DNA from: CAVPGH01 sp046726955
GTDB taxonomy: Bacteria > Acidobacteriota > Vicinamibacteria > Fen-336
Assembly: GCA_046726955.1 (NCBI GenBank)
Contig: JBKPBQ010000575.1
Location: 1-39,466 of the forward strand
Direction: 5' to 3'
Length of the DNA: 39,466 bases
Shown: one piece after another, positions 38,780 to 39,466 of the stretch
Layout: every line of letters starts with the position of its first letter
Numbering within the stretch: the stretch's first letter is position 1
The notes under the pieces: model-generated
What the model was told of the DNA's origin: nothing
The model's database searches: none
Seen by the model: only the letters and a program-made list of their open reading frames with translations
Made by a program: the position numbers and the translations under genes

Positions 38780-39466
38780 TCACCGGCCGAGCACCTCCTG
38801 GAGCTGCTCCGGCGACACGTGGAAGAGAAGGTAGCTGTAGCCCACGTGGTCCACGGGCTCGAAGTTCTCGCGGAGCCAGCGGTAGCGCTCGGGATCGTAC
38901 ACGCCCGTGAGCTTGTTGGCGCCCACGAGCACCCATCCCGCCTGCGGCGTCTCCGGTTCCACCACGAGCGGCCGGTCCGGATGCGCGGCGGCGTAGCGCG
39001 CGATGTCGTACGAGCGGTCCTCCCAGTCGAGGTTCGAGTCGGCCAGGAAGCGCCACGCGTTCTTGCGCGAGCCCACGAGCTCGTTGAAGTACGACATGTA
39101 GTGGGGGTGGAAGGAGAGCGCGGAGACCGCGGCCCAGGCCGCGAGGACCGCGACGAGCCTCCGGTCGCCGTCGATCGCCCGCGCCACCCACAGGAACAGG
39201 AAGGCGAGCCCGGGCAGCAGGTAGCGGATGCCGAGCTGCGGCTGCACGAGCAGGCTGTAGAAGACGAGGAAGAGACCGAAGGGCAGCCAGGCCCAGGCGG
39301 CTCCCGCCCCCGGCGGGCGCGCGCGCGCGGCGACCGCGAGGAGGCCAAAGAAGGCGAGCGGGGTCTTGAGCAGCACCATGAGCGGAAACGCGTACCAGAC
39401 GCCTTCCGTGTCGAGACGGCCGAGGACGTAGTTGTTGCCGCGGCCGACGTCCGGCTGCTCCTGCAC
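38780..39466 (-). CDS. Glycosyltransferase family 39-like membrane protein (C-terminal part, cut by window edge)
   Basis: The last 229 codons of a larger protein whose N-terminal half lies beyond base 39466; the frame is still open there, so the GTG at the edge is probably internal. What is seen: a YVLGRL-containing loop, three or four TM helices (LMVLLKTPLAFFGLLAVAA, then LGIRYLLPGLAFLFLWVARA), the HPHYMSYFNELVG motif, and a soluble end with RFLADSNLDWEDRS. In GT39/PMT-like bacterial proteins this C-terminal part follows the catalytic loops and ends in such a periplasmic tail. The Asp-rich catalytic motif of the first loop cannot be seen. With the two GT-C genes beside it, it suggests a surface-glycan or lipid-modification locus continuing to the right. 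Confidence 0.82.
   Translation of the reverse strand: MQEQPDVGRGNNYVLGRLDTEGVWYAFPLMVLLKTPLAFFGLLAVAARARPPGAGAAWAWLPFGLFLVFYSLLVQPQLGIRYLLPGLAFLFLWVARAIDGDRRLVAVLAAWAAVSALSFHPHYMSYFNELVGSRKNAWRFLADSNLDWEDRSYDIARYAAAHPDRPLVVEPETPQAGWVLVGANKLTGVYDPERYRWLRENFEPVDHVGYSYLLFHVSPEQLQEVLGR

Noticed and set aside
1..39466. Mobile element, prophage, CRISPR array or tRNA/rRNA genes
   Set aside because: I saw no transposase, integrase, phage protein, regularly spaced repeats or tRNA-like fold. Gaps between genes are short and the composition looks even across the window.

Overview
The window is a GC-rich, gene-dense stretch of a Gram-negative chromosome. Four features point to Acidobacteriota: an Oar-like TonB-dependent receptor with a carboxypeptidase-regulatory N-terminus, a duplicated MacB/FtsX permease of the ADOP type, a DUF5117-type metzincin, and frequent GTG starts. 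LptD and the TonB receptor show that there is an outer membrane. The phylum is inferred from gene content; there is no rRNA or other marker here. I see no mobile element, CRISPR array, tRNA or rRNA, and no gene-free gap above about 200 bases.

Layout. (1) 1-5161: the 5' part of lptD (leaving the window at base 1), a secreted zinc metalloprotease, an orphan periplasmic binding protein, and a response regulator with an RsbW-like ATPase output. (2) 5145-12243: a GAF-PAS-kinase-REC-REC-HPt hybrid kinase downstream of fabI, a membrane diguanylate cyclase, and an NAD(P)-binding atypical SDR followed by ispH. (3) 12371-17983: phoB-phoR-DUF47-pit, then a CstB-like metallo-beta-lactamase/rhodanese protein. 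(4) 18034-23860: the TonB receptor and the ADOP permease, both on the minus strand. (5) 24061-31322: a polyphosphate locus, with two tandem Ppx/GppA-HD proteins, ppk1 and a DUF309 protein on the minus strand, and a CHAD protein plus a SixA-type phosphatase divergently on the plus strand. (6) 31294-39466: amidohydrolase, membrane spermidine-synthase-like protein and DoxX (minus), then GT-C type membrane glycosyltransferase genes.

How the genes work together. The clearest theme is phosphate. PhoBR would sense it, DUF47/Pit would import it, and about 10 kb further on PPK1 and two Ppx-like enzymes would make and break polyphosphate, with a CHAD protein of a family that binds it. The ppx2-ppk1-DUF309 genes overlap by 4 and 1 nt, so translation is probably coupled. 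A second theme is signalling: a hybrid phosphorelay kinase converges on a REC-ATPase protein that has no DNA-binding output.

At sequence level, start regions fall into two classes. Some genes have a Shine-Dalgarno motif and a longer leader. About ten lack one and instead have a -10-like TANNNT hexamer only 5-13 nt before the start codon, which suggests leaderless or near-leaderless mRNAs. An 18-bp perfect palindrome lies between the divergent SDR/ispH and phoBR promoters, and a hairpin with an 11-bp stem separates two convergent genes at 17995-18030.
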